In this document: positions 8,606 through 17,166 of the stretch, in pieces
How the letters are laid out: each line of letters starts with the position of its first letter
Numbering within the stretch: the first letter of the stretch is position 1
Source of the DNA: Mesorhizobium_L sp035547755
Lineage (GTDB): Bacteria > Pseudomonadota > Alphaproteobacteria > Rhizobiales > Rhizobiaceae
Direction: 5' to 3'
Assembly: GCA_035547755.1 (NCBI GenBank)
Contig: DASZUG010000027.1
Span: 1 to 64,000 of the forward strand
Length of the DNA: 64,000 nt
Translations under genes and position numbers: made by a program
The notes under the pieces: generated by a model
The model's input: the letters and a program-made list of their open reading frames with translations, nothing else
Database searches by the model: none
What the model was told of the DNA's origin: nothing

Positions 8606-10435
8606 TCAGTCCTCTTCATCATCCTCCGGCGGCAAATCCGCCGGCAGGGGCTGGTCATCCGCTTCCGCCGTCTCCCTGGTCTCGGGCAAACGTATATTGA
8701 CGATGCGGGCGCCGGGAAAGCGCGCGAGAATGGCGGCGACGGCGGGGTCGGCGCGCGCATCGAGAATGGCATCTTCCCGGCGCGCCTTTTCCACTTCGGC
8801 GAGCGTCGGGCCGCCCTCCTCGCGCGACAGGGTCACGACATAGCGGCGGCCTGTCCATTTCTGCAGCTTCGACGTCAGATCGTTGAGGAGCGTCTTCGGC
8901 GCGTCTTCGGTCAGGCCGACATCGATGCGGTTCGCGGTGATCCGCACGGGGCGGACATAGGTTTTCAGCGCCACCTTGAAGGCGATGTCGCGATTGGCGT
9001 CGGCAAGGGCGGCGATATCGGCGAGGGAAGTTATCGGCGGATGCGACGGCTCCGGTTCGGACTCTTGAACAGACGCGGGCTGAAATTCTTCAACGGGCCG
9101 GTTTTCCGCCTGCGACTCGACCAGGCGCATCGTCTGCGCTCCTCCGCCATAGCCCGAAGACAGGCGCTGGCCCGCCATGACGGAAAGCGGCGCCCCGCCG
9201 TTTCCGGTTTCCTGCGGCAGACTTGGCCTGCTTTCGCTACCCGCCGGGTGCGGCATTTCCCCGTCCAGCATTTTCAACGCTTCGTCGAGGGTCGGCAGGC
9301 TGGCGGCGTGGGCAATGCGGATCAGCACCATCTCGGCCGCGCTTGCCGGCCTTCCCGCGCCCTGCACTTCGCCGATGCCCTTCAGGAGCATCTGCCATGC
9401 GCGGGATAGCACGCGAACGGAAAGCCTCTGCGAGAATTCAGCGCCGCGCGCGCGCTCGTCCTCCGACAGAGAGGCGTCCTGGGCTGCCTCCGGCACGAAG
9501 CGCAGGCGTGTGACGAGATGGTTGAATTCGGCGAGGTCGGAGAGAATGACGGCCGGATCGGCGCCGGCATCATATTGCGACCGGAACTCGCGCAAGGCGG
9601 CGGCGACATCGCCCTTCATGAGAAGCTCGAAAAGATCGATGATGCGGGCGCGGTCGGAGAGGCCGAGCATCGACCGCACTTCGTCAGCGCTGACGCGTCC
9701 TTCGCCATGGGCGATCGCCTGGTCGAGGATCGACAACGCGTCGCGCACCGAGCCCTCGGCGGCACGCGCGACCATGGCGAGCGCGGACGGCTCGACCGAA
9801 ACCTGCTCGAGGCCGGCAATCTTTTCCAGATGCGCCGTCAGCACGCCGGCATCGACCCGCCTCAAATCGAAGCGCTGGCATCTCGACAGGACCGTGATCG
9901 GTACCTTGCGGATTTCCGTCGTGGCAAAGATGAACTTCACATGCGGCGGCGGCTCTTCCAGCGTTTTCAACAGGCCGTTGAAGGCCTGGTTGGAGAGCAT
10001 GTGCACTTCGTCGATGATATAGACCTTGTAGCGCGCGGAGACCGGCGCATAGCGCACCTGCTCGATGATCTCGCGAATGTCGTCGATGCCGGTATGGGAG
10101 GCGGCGTCCATCTCGACCACGTCGACATGCCGCCCTTCCATAATGGCCTGGCAATGCTCGCCCGGTTCGGGAAAGGTGATCGACGGCTCATCGATCGTCG
10201 CCGTCTTGTAGTTCAGCGCACGGGCTAGGATACGCGCTGTGGTCGTCTTGCCCACGCCGCGCACGCCGGTCAACATCCAGGCCTGCGCGATGCGCCCCGT
10301 GCGGAAGGCGTTGGTGAGCGTTCTGACCATCGGCTCCTGGCCGATCAGGTCGGAAAAGTCGCGCGGGCGGTATTTGCGCGCCAACACCCTGTAAGGCGTG
10401 GTGCCTGCTTTCGGATCCTGTCCGGCCTCGCTCAT
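8606..10435 (-). CDS. dnaX: DNA polymerase III subunit gamma/tau
   Basis: 609 aa from the MSEAGQDPKA methionine. AAA+ clamp-loader ATPase: Walker A GVRGVGKTT at 57-65, DEVHML with Walker B acid at 142-143, sensor 1 FIFATTE at 168-174. The zinc module of E. coli DnaX (four cysteines after Walker A) is reduced to one cysteine, C95; the same region is kept as HCQAIMEGRH-DVVEMDAASHTG, which is usual for this order. Domain III and a tau-like C-terminal region with an acidic end (DLPPEDDEED) follow. It builds the clamp loader that places the dnaN clamp. A GTG start at 10504 would add 23 untypical residues. Confidence 0.96.
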   Translation of the reverse strand: MSEAGQDPKAGTTPYRVLARKYRPRDFSDLIGQEPMVRTLTNAFRTGRIAQAWMLTGVRGVGKTTTARILARALNYKTATIDEPSITFPEPGEHCQAIMEGRHVDVVEMDAASHTGIDDIREIIEQVRYAPVSARYKVYIIDEVHMLSNQAFNGLLKTLEEPPPHVKFIFATTEIRKVPITVLSRCQRFDLRRVDAGVLTAHLEKIAGLEQVSVEPSALAMVARAAEGSVRDALSILDQAIAHGEGRVSADEVRSMLGLSDRARIIDLFELLMKGDVAAALREFRSQYDAGADPAVILSDLAEFNHLVTRLRFVPEAAQDASLSEDERARGAEFSQRLSVRVLSRAWQMLLKGIGEVQGAGRPASAAEMVLIRIAHAASLPTLDEALKMLDGEMPHPAGSESRPSLPQETGNGGAPLSVMAGQRLSSGYGGGAQTMRLVESQAENRPVEEFQPASVQESEPEPSHPPITSLADIAALADANRDIAFKVALKTYVRPVRITANRIDVGLTEDAPKTLLNDLTSKLQKWTGRRYVVTLSREEGGPTLAEVEKARREDAILDARADPAVAAILARFPGARIVNIRLPETRETAEADDQPLPADLPPEDDEED

Positions 10436-10560
10436 GCGTCCGTTCCGCTCCAGTCCTGCCGGCAGGCCGGCGCCTGGCGCCCGCGCAGAGGCGCTAAGTT
10501 TCACCCCCGGCGACCGGCGGCGTCAATGCCCGAGCGGCGAACCCAGGAAACTCTTTTTTT

Positions 10561-10609
10561 GAGCATGGTCCTTTCGGAAAGTCAGTATCCACTTTTTCGG
10601 ATCATGCTC
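10561..10609. repeat. Rhizobiales-type intergenic palindrome (GAGCATG...CATGCTC)
   Basis: 49 bases beginning GAGCATGGTCC and ending GGATCATGCTC, with an internal second inverted pair (CTTTCGGAAAG and ACTTTTTCGG). Elements with the consensus GATCATGCTC plus an inner TTTTCGG are abundant intergenic repeats in Hyphomicrobiales genomes. It lies between the 3' end of the SRP RNA and the dnaX leader. A T-run precedes it on the plus strand (10554-10560), so on the minus strand no U-run follows the stem; it may process or protect the RNA rather than terminate it. Confidence 0.75.
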
Positions 10610-10620
10610 GAGGGCAAGGT

Positions 10621-10717
10621 GGGAGGCTGGCACAATGACCCGTGCCGTGGCTCGTTAGGGCTGCTTCCTTCCGGACCTGACCCGGTTGGCGAGTGGCTCG
10701 TCCACCACCAACCTCCC
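10621..10717 (-). ncRNA. ffs: Signal recognition particle RNA (4.5S, bacterial small type)
   Basis: On the minus strand the conserved domain IV reads GGTCAGGTCCGGAAGGAAGC, with the GGAA tetraloop and the symmetric loop that binds Ffh. The ends GGGAGGTTGG and CCAGCCTCCC pair over ten base pairs, giving a 97-nt hairpin of the size expected for the small type. It scaffolds Ffh for co-translational membrane targeting. It lies directly upstream of dnaX, the usual place in alphaproteobacteria. A plausible promoter is immediately upstream. Confidence 0.96.
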
Positions 10718-10723
10718 GCCGCT

Positions 10724-10752
10724 CATATCGGGGAAAGAGCCCGGAAAAGCAA
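10724..10752 (-). promoter_or_regulatory. Putative sigma-70 promoter of the SRP RNA gene
   Basis: Read on the minus strand, TTGCTT (10752-10747) is followed by a 17-base spacer and GATATG (10729-10724), with the RNA 5' end six bases later. Position relative to the well-defined RNA end supports it; the -10 box is a weak match. Confidence 0.55.
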
Positions 10753-10757
10753 GAGGG

Positions 10758-10777
10758 CCATGGCAATTCGGCCATGG
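10758..10777 (-). terminator. Putative terminator of the DUF2778 gene
   Basis: A 7-bp stem (CCATGGC and GCCATGG) with a 6-base loop, followed on the minus strand by CCCTCTTGCTTTTCC, a pyrimidine-rich tail. It lies 40 bases after the DUF2778 stop and its tail overlaps the -35 box of the SRP RNA promoter. Confidence 0.4.
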
Positions 10778-10816
10778 TTCATCCTTCCGCTTGTCACGGC
10801 CGACAGCGAAAGGCCG

Positions 10817-12322
10817 TCAGGCGCCGCGATTGAACTTGGAACTGCGGAATGGCTGCCAGCGGTGATCATCCTCGGCAAAGACGGAAAGGGAATGCCCTTT
10901 CAAGGACGGCACCACGACCAGCTTGGTAACGTTGCCGCGTTTGAAGGCCCGCAAGAACTTGTCGTAGTTTTTGAATACGACGCATCCATTGGACTGTGCG
11001 TAGCGGCCGCGAAGCATGTAGGTGTGGGCGAGGAAGCCGTCACGGCCATACATCTTCTTGTCGCCGACCGGGGTGAGCCGGATCGCCGGGACGCCATGGA
11101 AGAGTTTCTCGCGCAGAGAGAGGGTATAGACGTTGGGCGGTGTCGGCCCGCGATTCTTCTCATCGACATAGCGCGGCTTGTCGGTAAAGGATCCCATCCC
11201 CGAATGCGCCTCGAGTCGCTCGCCATTCGGCATATAGACCGTCGCTGCCTTGATATCGTAGACGGCGACGCCGCTGCCAGCGCCAGGAAGCGCATATTTG
11301 GGCGCCGGCTGCTCGCGCTCGACAGGCTCGTCCGGCTTTGCGTAGGCGAGAACCGTGTCGGGCTTATGCTCCGAAGGCTTGAAAGGGATCCCCCTGTCGG
11401 GTTCCGGCCGGCTCGCCGGCAGCGGCGCGTTGTCGGGCATCGCCTCGGCAAATGGGTCCTGCGGCCTGTTGTCGTCTTGGTCCTGCACATCCCTGGAGGG
11501 TGCGGGCGCGATCGTCGGAAGCGAGGGCGTCGGGATGTCCGTACCGTCCGACTGCGAGGAGCCGACAACGGCAAGCGCCACACGCGCCGACTTCTCCACT
11601 TCGGCAACCGCGGGCATCGTCCTCGACGGCAAAGGTTCCTTTCCGGGGACAGGCGCCCGGTCAGGCAACACGCCACCGAACCTTTCCTCCGAGGGGGTAT
11701 AGGCCCGGCCCGACATTTCGGCTTCCGGCGCGGCAAGCGCCAGACGCATCGACCGCCCGGAATCATCCGCCAATTTGGCCGGGCGCGCGAAGACAGCCGC
11801 CCTTTTCTCCGGTGTCAATGCCGCCTCTTTCACCACCTTCTCGAAACGCCGCTCCAGAGGCGTTTCCACCGCAGCGTCCGCTTTCTTCAAACGAGGCTGG
11901 CGGGTTGGCGACACGCGCGCCGACTTGGTTTCCTCGACGACGAAAGAGCCATAACGGGCCGATCGGCCGTCTTCCACGGCCAAACGGGACGGAAGAGGCG
12001 TGGTTGGACGAGTGGCCTTATCGAAACGGACCGCCGCGATATGTGACGCGGATGCGCGGGTGAGTTGCGCAATACGCTGCAACGGATCGACCAATGCCAC
12101 CGTTCCCGGCAACAGCGAACTCTCCGGCAGGATTCGCGAAGCGGAAAAGATGGATGTCTGCACGGTATGGAGCGTCGCCACGGTCGCCATCGACCACATG
12201 GAGAACGCCATGCCCGCACCGACGAAGGCAGCAAGAGCAAAGGCCCGGTCATAGCGAATCCCAGGCAGGCTCAGCCGCGTGGAGGGATTCGCATCCCACA
12301 TCATCTCAGTCGCAAGCGTCAT
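10817..12322 (-). CDS. DUF2778 (Tlde1-like) domain protein, membrane-anchored
   Basis: 501 aa from ATG 12322. One hydrophobic segment around residues 24-50 would anchor it in the inner membrane; residues about 60-360 are a Pro/Ala/Arg/Glu-rich disordered linker. The C-terminal 130 residues form a DUF2778 domain: HSGMG, then YAQSNGCVVF, carry the histidine and the S-x-G-C cysteine that resemble the L,D-transpeptidase (YkuD-like) active site. The domain in Salmonella Tlde1 is a periplasmic peptidoglycan-modifying effector; here a long tethered form and no secretion genes nearby suggest a housekeeping cell-wall role, which is an inference. Transcribed toward ffs. Confidence 0.82.
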   Translation of the reverse strand: MTLATEMMWDANPSTRLSLPGIRYDRAFALAAFVGAGMAFSMWSMATVATLHTVQTSIFSASRILPESSLLPGTVALVDPLQRIAQLTRASASHIAAVRFDKATRPTTPLPSRLAVEDGRSARYGSFVVEETKSARVSPTRQPRLKKADAAVETPLERRFEKVVKEAALTPEKRAAVFARPAKLADDSGRSMRLALAAPEAEMSGRAYTPSEERFGGVLPDRAPVPGKEPLPSRTMPAVAEVEKSARVALAVVGSSQSDGTDIPTPSLPTIAPAPSRDVQDQDDNRPQDPFAEAMPDNAPLPASRPEPDRGIPFKPSEHKPDTVLAYAKPDEPVEREQPAPKYALPGAGSGVAVYDIKAATVYMPNGERLEAHSGMGSFTDKPRYVDEKNRGPTPPNVYTLSLREKLFHGVPAIRLTPVGDKKMYGRDGFLAHTYMLRGRYAQSNGCVVFKNYDKFLRAFKRGNVTKLVVVPSLKGHSLSVFAEDDHRWQPFRSSKFNRGA

Positions 12323-12895
12323 TGTACCCAATCGTTACTCAAGCGGCTTACCTCTGCCTGCGGCTCCTCCTGCCGCAATGATCATCAGTGCCTACGGCGA
12401 TCCCCGAGCGCACATTCACGCCCGTCGTTTCTTGCCGATTGGTTGAGAAGGATGGACAAACTTGGTTAACCAATTCCTGTGCTGAGCGCTAAAAATTTTT
12501 CTTTTCGTGGCCGATACGCAAAGCTGCGCACAAAGCCAATGAAGTGGTTAATCCGTGATCCGGCGGATGGCAAGGGGTTAATCCAGGCTAATCACTTTCA
12601 AATGCAGCGGTTTTGGACATTTTTGGCGCGTAGTGGCGATCGATTGGACGCGAAAATACGGTAACACCGCACCAAGAGGGATTGTGAGGCGCAAAGTTCG
12701 GAGATCGCGCAACAGACGCATCCCTCCCTATGCGCACAGCCCTTGATTGCAATTTGACGGGGAGCGGCGTTTCCCGGCCATGGTCGATCCGGGCGGGAAG
12801 GCCTCGGATCAGCGCGGACCCTTATTGGCTTCCAAGAATTGCTTGCCGCGCTTCAAGCGCCGCTTTAGCGTCACGGAAGAGGGCAAGAAGCGATC
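12323..12895. other. 573-base intergenic region upstream of the HIT gene
   Basis: This stretch separates the divergent DUF2778 and HIT genes and must hold both promoters. It is AT-richer than its surroundings in 12460-12620, where the word GGTTAA/GTTAATCC recurs three times (about 12461, 12547 and 12578). A 61-codon frame at 12479-12664 has no convincing ribosome-binding site or family features and I do not call it. No RNA gene was recognised. Confidence 0.5.
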
Positions 12896-13327
12896 ATGAC
12901 ATCGGTGAAAACAGAAAGATGCCGGCTCGATCCGCGGCTGGAGGTGGACAGCCAGCCGGTCATGTGGCTCGGACTATGCGAACTGAGGCTGATGGACGAC
13001 CGCCGCTGGCCGTGGCTCATCCTGGTGCCGCAGCGGCAGGGCATCGCGGAGATCCACGATCTCACGCCCCTCGACCAGGCGATGCTCACCTTCGAAACGA
13101 ACATGGTCGCGCAGGCACTCAAGGAGGTGACGGCCTGCACGAAGATCAACACCGGGGCGCTCGGCAATATCGTGAGGCAGATGCACGTCCACGTCATCGC
13201 GCGAAGCGAGGGCGACCCGAACTGGCCCGGGCCCGTCTGGGGTTTCGGGTCGCGCGAGCCCTATCGGCGTGAAGTCCTGCATGAATTCATGGAAAAGGTC
13301 AAAGTGACGATCTGCTCCCATGGATAG
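12896..13327 (+). CDS. HIT domain-containing protein
   Basis: 143 aa. Histidine-triad fold with the active-site strand reading QMHVHVI at 95-101; the first histidine of the H-x-H-x-H triad is glutamine and the last position is isoleucine, leaving the two central histidines including the nucleophile position. This variant is common to a conserved alphaproteobacterial subgroup. HIT proteins hydrolyse or transfer nucleotides from substrates such as AMP-lysine or dinucleoside polyphosphates; the substrate of this group is unknown. Followed 76 bases later by nudC, another nucleotide-clearing enzyme. Confidence 0.9.
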   Translation: MTSVKTERCRLDPRLEVDSQPVMWLGLCELRLMDDRRWPWLILVPQRQGIAEIHDLTPLDQAMLTFETNMVAQALKEVTACTKINTGALGNIVRQMHVHVIARSEGDPNWPGPVWGFGSREPYRREVLHEFMEKVKVTICSHG

Positions 13328-13403
13328 CGAACTTCACTTCCTATAGGGTCGAGGCCCTGTTGAAATTCGATAGCCAATCGCCGGAATGTCGCCGGAGCCA
13401 TCC

Positions 13404-14342
13404 ATGCCTTTTCATCTTTTCGACGCGCCGGAGCGTGAGCCCAGCCAGTTTGTCGGTTTCTCCGGCAATATTCTCGACAGGGTATCGGAGAAGCGAAGCG
13501 AGGACATGGTCGAGCGGGCCTTCGCCACGCGCGGCACCCGGGTGCTGCTCATGGGAGAAGGACGGCTTCTCCTGAAGCTGCAGGGCGGAATATTCGATCC
13601 CTATTTCACGCCTGACGAAGCACTTTCCTTCGGAGCGGATGCCGGGAGCGCTGTCCTGCTCGGTTTCCACTCCGGAACCGCCTTTCTCGCCGCCCCCGTC
13701 ATTGTCGAAAGCGACGCCCTTCCTCAGTCCATAAAGGCGATCGATTATCGCTCGATCTATATGCAGGGGCTGATCGATGCCGCGGCGCTCGGCGCGCTGG
13801 CGCAGGGCGCCTCGCTTCTTGCCTGGCATGCCAATCATCCCTTCTGCAGCAAATGCGGCCAGCCGACCGAAATACGCGCCGGCGGCTATCGGCGGCTTTG
13901 CCCGAATTGCGGGACGGAGCATTTTCCGCGCACCGATCCGGTGGCGATCATGCTGACGCTCCTGGGCGACAAATGCCTCCTTGGCCGAAGCCCCCGCTTC
14001 CAGCCGGGAATGTATTCGTGCCTCGCCGGCTTCATCGAACCGGGAGAGACGATCGAAAACGCGGTGCGGCGCGAAACGCTCGAGGAAGCCGGCATCCGGC
14101 TTGGGCGCGTCGTCTACCATGCCAGCCAGCCCTGGCCCTTTCCCTATTCGCTGATGATCGGCTGCTATGGCGAGGCGCTTGACGAGGCCATCAGCCTCGA
14201 CGGCGACGAACTCGAGGATTGCCGCTGGTTCACGCGAACCGAAGTACGGCAAATCATCAACGGCGAGAATTCCGAAGGGATCACCATTCCGCCGAAGGGC
14301 GCGATCGCCAGCCATCTGATCCGCCATTGGGCGGCCGAATGA
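13404..14342 (+). CDS. nudC: NAD(+) diphosphatase / NAD-capped RNA decapping Nudix hydrolase
   Basis: 312 aa from the ATG with GGAG six bases upstream. An N-terminal NudC-like domain, then a zinc ribbon CSKC (148-151) and CPNC (166-169), then the Nudix box from G209 (GFIEPGETIENAV, RRETLEEAG) with the REtxEE metal-binding glutamates. The zinc ribbon and the SQPWPFPYSLM segment after the box, an SQPWPFPxS motif, identify NudC rather than other Nudix enzymes. It hydrolyses NADH/NAD to NMN and AMP and can remove NAD caps from RNA. Same strand as the HIT gene, likely co-transcribed. Confidence 0.95.
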   Translation: MPFHLFDAPEREPSQFVGFSGNILDRVSEKRSEDMVERAFATRGTRVLLMGEGRLLLKLQGGIFDPYFTPDEALSFGADAGSAVLLGFHSGTAFLAAPVIVESDALPQSIKAIDYRSIYMQGLIDAAALGALAQGASLLAWHANHPFCSKCGQPTEIRAGGYRRLCPNCGTEHFPRTDPVAIMLTLLGDKCLLGRSPRFQPGMYSCLAGFIEPGETIENAVRRETLEEAGIRLGRVVYHASQPWPFPYSLMIGCYGEALDEAISLDGDELEDCRWFTRTEVRQIINGENSEGITIPPKGAIASHLIRHWAAE

Positions 14343-14374
14343 GCGCAATCGCTGGATTGTCATCGACCCCCGCT

Positions 14375-14406
14375 TTTGCCACACAAAGTTATTTCTGTGT
14401 GGCAAA
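14375..14406. terminator. Stem-loop between convergent nudC and pheA
   Basis: A perfect 11-bp stem (TTTGCCACACA and TGTGTGGCAAA) with a 10-base AT-rich loop, 33 bases after nudC and 89 bases after pheA on the other strand. The stem begins and ends in A/T runs, so it can serve both directions, though neither side has a long U-tract. Confidence 0.55.
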
Positions 14407-14494
14407 GGACAAGGAAGCCTCGGCCCCTCGCCGGAAGCGTCAGCCCCTCATCGAAGCCGCCCAACGCCATGGACGATGAACTTCGCTTCACGCC

Positions 14495-15361
14495 TCAGTC
14501 GTCCTCGCTTTGCGTCTCCCGGAACGGATTGGCGGCATAGACGCCCAGGATACGCACCTCGCGCGAGAAGAAGCTCAGTTCCTCCAGTGCAAGCGCCACA
14601 TTGCGGTCGCCGGGGTGGCCCTCGATGTCTGCATAGAATTGCGTCGAAAAGAACTTCCCGCCCAACTGGTAGCTTTCGAGCTTTGTCATGTTGACGCCGT
14701 TCGTGGCGAAACCGCCCATCGCCTTATAGAGCGCGGCCGGAACGTTGCGCACCCGGAAGATGAAAGTCGTCATCATCTTCTCGTCGGCGGACTTGCGCTC
14801 GGCCCAGGACTTTTCCTTCGACAGCACGACGAAACGGGTGACGTTGTTGTCGGTGTCCTCGACGTTCTCGGCGACGATTTCCAGCCCGTAGAGCTCGGCG
14901 GCGAGTCTTGGCGACAGCGAGGCCTTCGTCGGATCGCCTTCCTCGGCGATCATATGGGCCGCGCCCGCCGTATCGCCCGCGATGACAGGCTTCCAGCGGT
15001 GCTTGCGGATGATCTTGCGGCACTGGCCGAGCGCATGGATATGGCTGTGAACGGATTTGATCCCCTCGAGCCTCGCGCCCGGAACCACCATGAGCTGGAA
15101 GTGGATCGGCATGAAATATTCGCCGACGATATGGAATCGCGATTCCGGCAGCAGGTGATGAATGTCGGCGACACGGCCGGCGATGGTGTTTTCGATCGGG
15201 ATCATGGCGAGATCGGCCTTGCCCGTCTCGACCGCGTTGAAGGCATCCTCGAAGGTGGGACAGGGCAGCGGCTCCATCGACGGATACATGTCGCGGCAGG
15301 CGGTGTCGGAATTGGCGCCGGGCTCGCCCTGGAAGGCAATCAGGTTTGTCTTTGCTGGCAT
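14495..15361 (-). CDS. pheA: Prephenate dehydratase
   Basis: 288 aa from MPAKTNLIAF. Two periplasmic-binding-like lobes: ENTIAGRV-type segment at 57-64 and the catalytic/structural T-R-F at 175-177 (DNNVTRFVVL). A C-terminal ACT domain (about 197-275) includes the phenylalanine-binding KLESYQ segment near 227-232. It converts prephenate to phenylpyruvate in phenylalanine synthesis and is feedback-inhibited through the ACT domain. It is monofunctional, without a chorismate mutase. It follows kdsB by 10 bases, a pairing conserved in this order. Confidence 0.96.
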   Translation of the reverse strand: MPAKTNLIAFQGEPGANSDTACRDMYPSMEPLPCPTFEDAFNAVETGKADLAMIPIENTIAGRVADIHHLLPESRFHIVGEYFMPIHFQLMVVPGARLEGIKSVHSHIHALGQCRKIIRKHRWKPVIAGDTAGAAHMIAEEGDPTKASLSPRLAAELYGLEIVAENVEDTDNNVTRFVVLSKEKSWAERKSADEKMMTTFIFRVRNVPAALYKAMGGFATNGVNMTKLESYQLGGKFFSTQFYADIEGHPGDRNVALALEELSFFSREVRILGVYAANPFRETQSEDD

Positions 15362-15371
15362 GCTGTGACTT

Positions 15372-16100
15372 TCAATCGGAAAGAATTTCGCGGGCGCGTT
15401 CGAGATCGTCCGGCGTGTCGACGCCAAGCGGGACGGTTTCGACGATCGCCGCGTCGATACGCATGCCCGCCTCCAGCGCCCGCAACTGCTCCAGTCTTTC
15501 GCGCGTTTCGAGCGGCGAGGGAGGAAGCGCCACGAATCGTTCGAGCGCACCCCGCCTGTAGGCATAAAGTCCGACATGATGATAGAGCGGTCCCTCGCCC
15601 CAGGGCGCAGTTGCGCGCGTGAAATAGAGCGCGCGCAATCTGCCATCGGCAACAGGCGAACCGACGATCTTGACGACGTTCGGATTGGTCTTCTCTTCCT
15701 CACGCGTGATTTCGACGCCGAGGGTCGCTATGTCCACGGCCGGATCGGCAAGCGGCCCGACCGCGGCCCGGATGGAAGCGGGGTCGATCGTCGGCAGATC
15801 CCCTTGGACGTTGATGATCGTCTCGACGCTCCCGGACGGATCGATCTTGCCGAGCGCCTCGAAGATGCGGTCCGAACCGGATTGATGTTGCATGCCGGTG
15901 ATGACGGCGTCGATCCCATGCGCGGAAACCGCTTGCGCGACCTCTTTCGTATCGGTTGCCACGACGACGTCGCCAAGGCCACTTTCTCGCGCGCGCAGAG
16001 CGACATGCACGATCATCGGTTTTCCGGCGATTTCAGCCAGCGGCTTGCCCGGCAATCGAGTCGAAGCCATTCGGGCGGGGATGAGAACGAGGGTCGACAT
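15372..16100 (-). CDS. kdsB: 3-deoxy-manno-octulosonate cytidylyltransferase
   Basis: 242 aa. The nucleotide-binding PARMASTRLPGKPL at 8-21 and INVQGDLP are signature motifs; the usual NVQGDEP has Leu for Glu, a variant common in this group. The enzyme activates Kdo with CTP to CMP-Kdo for the lipopolysaccharide inner core, so the organism is Gram-negative with Kdo-containing LPS. It is divergent from the cytochrome gene; a 215-base intergenic region holds both promoters. Downstream pheA is unrelated in function but regularly linked. Confidence 0.96.
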   Translation of the reverse strand: MSTLVLIPARMASTRLPGKPLAEIAGKPMIVHVALRARESGLGDVVVATDTKEVAQAVSAHGIDAVITGMQHQSGSDRIFEALGKIDPSGSVETIINVQGDLPTIDPASIRAAVGPLADPAVDIATLGVEITREEEKTNPNVVKIVGSPVADGRLRALYFTRATAPWGEGPLYHHVGLYAYRRGALERFVALPPSPLETRERLEQLRALEAGMRIDAAIVETVPLGVDTPDDLERAREILSD

Positions 16101-16315
16101 CTGGGTTGGTTATTTCCGAAAAATGGACGCGGAAAGTGGCAAAAGGTCTCACTTGAATTGGCCCTTATAGGTGTTGCAACAGGGAAGCAAAAGACCTAGT
16201 TTCCGCCCGGTTATCTGCCCGGGGGGAACCAGCGGGGGAGTTGGCTGGGAGACCGGCATGTTCAGCCAGACGCGTCCGATCCGGCGCGTCCAGCGCAGCA
16301 GGAGCTGAGGGGAGA

Positions 16316-17020
16316 ATGGATTCTTTCGAATACAACAAAATTATCGGCGCTCTCCTGGGCACCATTTTTGTCGTCTTTTCCATTGCCCTCCTCTCCGACG
16401 CGATTTTTTCCTCGCCTAAGCCGGAAAAGCCGGGGTTCACCATAAAGGCGGAGGAAACGGTGGCCGCCGGCGCGGCCAAGCCGGCAGCTCCGGTGCAGAT
16501 CGCGCCGCTTCTCGCCAAGGCCGATCCGAAGAAGGGCGAACAGATTTTCCACCGCTGCGAAGCCTGTCATGACGGCACCAAGGGCGGCCCCAACAAGGTC
16601 GGGCCGAATCTCTGGGGCGTGGTCGGCCGTCCGATCGCTTCGCATCCCGGATACAGCTATTCGGCCGGGATGAAGAAATTCTCCGATGACAGCAAGAAAC
16701 ACTGGACCTATCAGCTGATCAGCGAATTCATTACCTCGCCGCGGAAAGAGGTTCCCGGCACGGCGATGGGCTTCGCCGGTCTGGATGACCCGCAGGATCG
16801 CGCCAACGTCATCTCCTATCTGAGGACGCTTTCGGATAATCCCGAACCGCTGCCTTCGCCCGAGGCTGAGAAGGCGTCGGCGCCAGCCGATGGCAAGGCT
16901 CCCGCTGCGGCTTCGGATCAGGGCAAGGCGCCAGCAGCGAAGGCTCCGGCTTCCGGCGACAACAAAGGCCAGGCTCCTGCCCAGGGCGCCGCGCCCAAGA
17001 CCGGCGATCAGACCAAATAA
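16316..17020 (+). CDS. Membrane-anchored c-type cytochrome, CycM-like
   Basis: 234 aa from the ATG after GAGGGGAGA. An uncleaved signal anchor at about 10-30 holds it to the inner membrane; the class I cytochrome domain has CEACH at 81-85 and the axial methionine at about 151 (GTAMGFAG). The last 55 residues are low-complexity Ala/Pro/Lys. CycM of Bradyrhizobium carries electrons from the bc1 complex to an aa3 oxidase; this gene matches in layout and in its position divergent from kdsB. The repetitive tail is longer than needed for the fold. Confidence 0.9.
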   Translation: MDSFEYNKIIGALLGTIFVVFSIALLSDAIFSSPKPEKPGFTIKAEETVAAGAAKPAAPVQIAPLLAKADPKKGEQIFHRCEACHDGTKGGPNKVGPNLWGVVGRPIASHPGYSYSAGMKKFSDDSKKHWTYQLISEFITSPRKEVPGTAMGFAGLDDPQDRANVISYLRTLSDNPEPLPSPEAEKASAPADGKAPAAASDQGKAPAAKAPASGDNKGQAPAQGAAPKTGDQTK

Positions 17021-17050
17021 TCGCCATCCGCAACGGCTGGCTATTTTCCA

Positions 17051-17075
17051 GAGAGCCGGGCATGTCCCGGCTCTC
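17051..17075 (+). terminator. Putative terminator of the cytochrome gene
   Basis: A perfect 10-bp stem, GAGAGCCGGG and CCCGGCTCTC, with loop CATGT, 30 bases after the stop. The tail (TCGCTAT) is only weakly U-rich. Confidence 0.55.
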
Positions 17076-17166
17076 TCGCTATCGGCGGTTATTTTGGCCG
17101 GCGGCAGCACGAGCGGCTTTCCATCGACATCATATTGTCTAATCTGGCGGCGACCCTGGAGGTACG

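Noticed and set aside
12479..12664. 61-codon open frame in the DUF2778-HIT intergenic region
   Set aside because: No ribosome-binding site, no family features, and composition like non-coding sequence.
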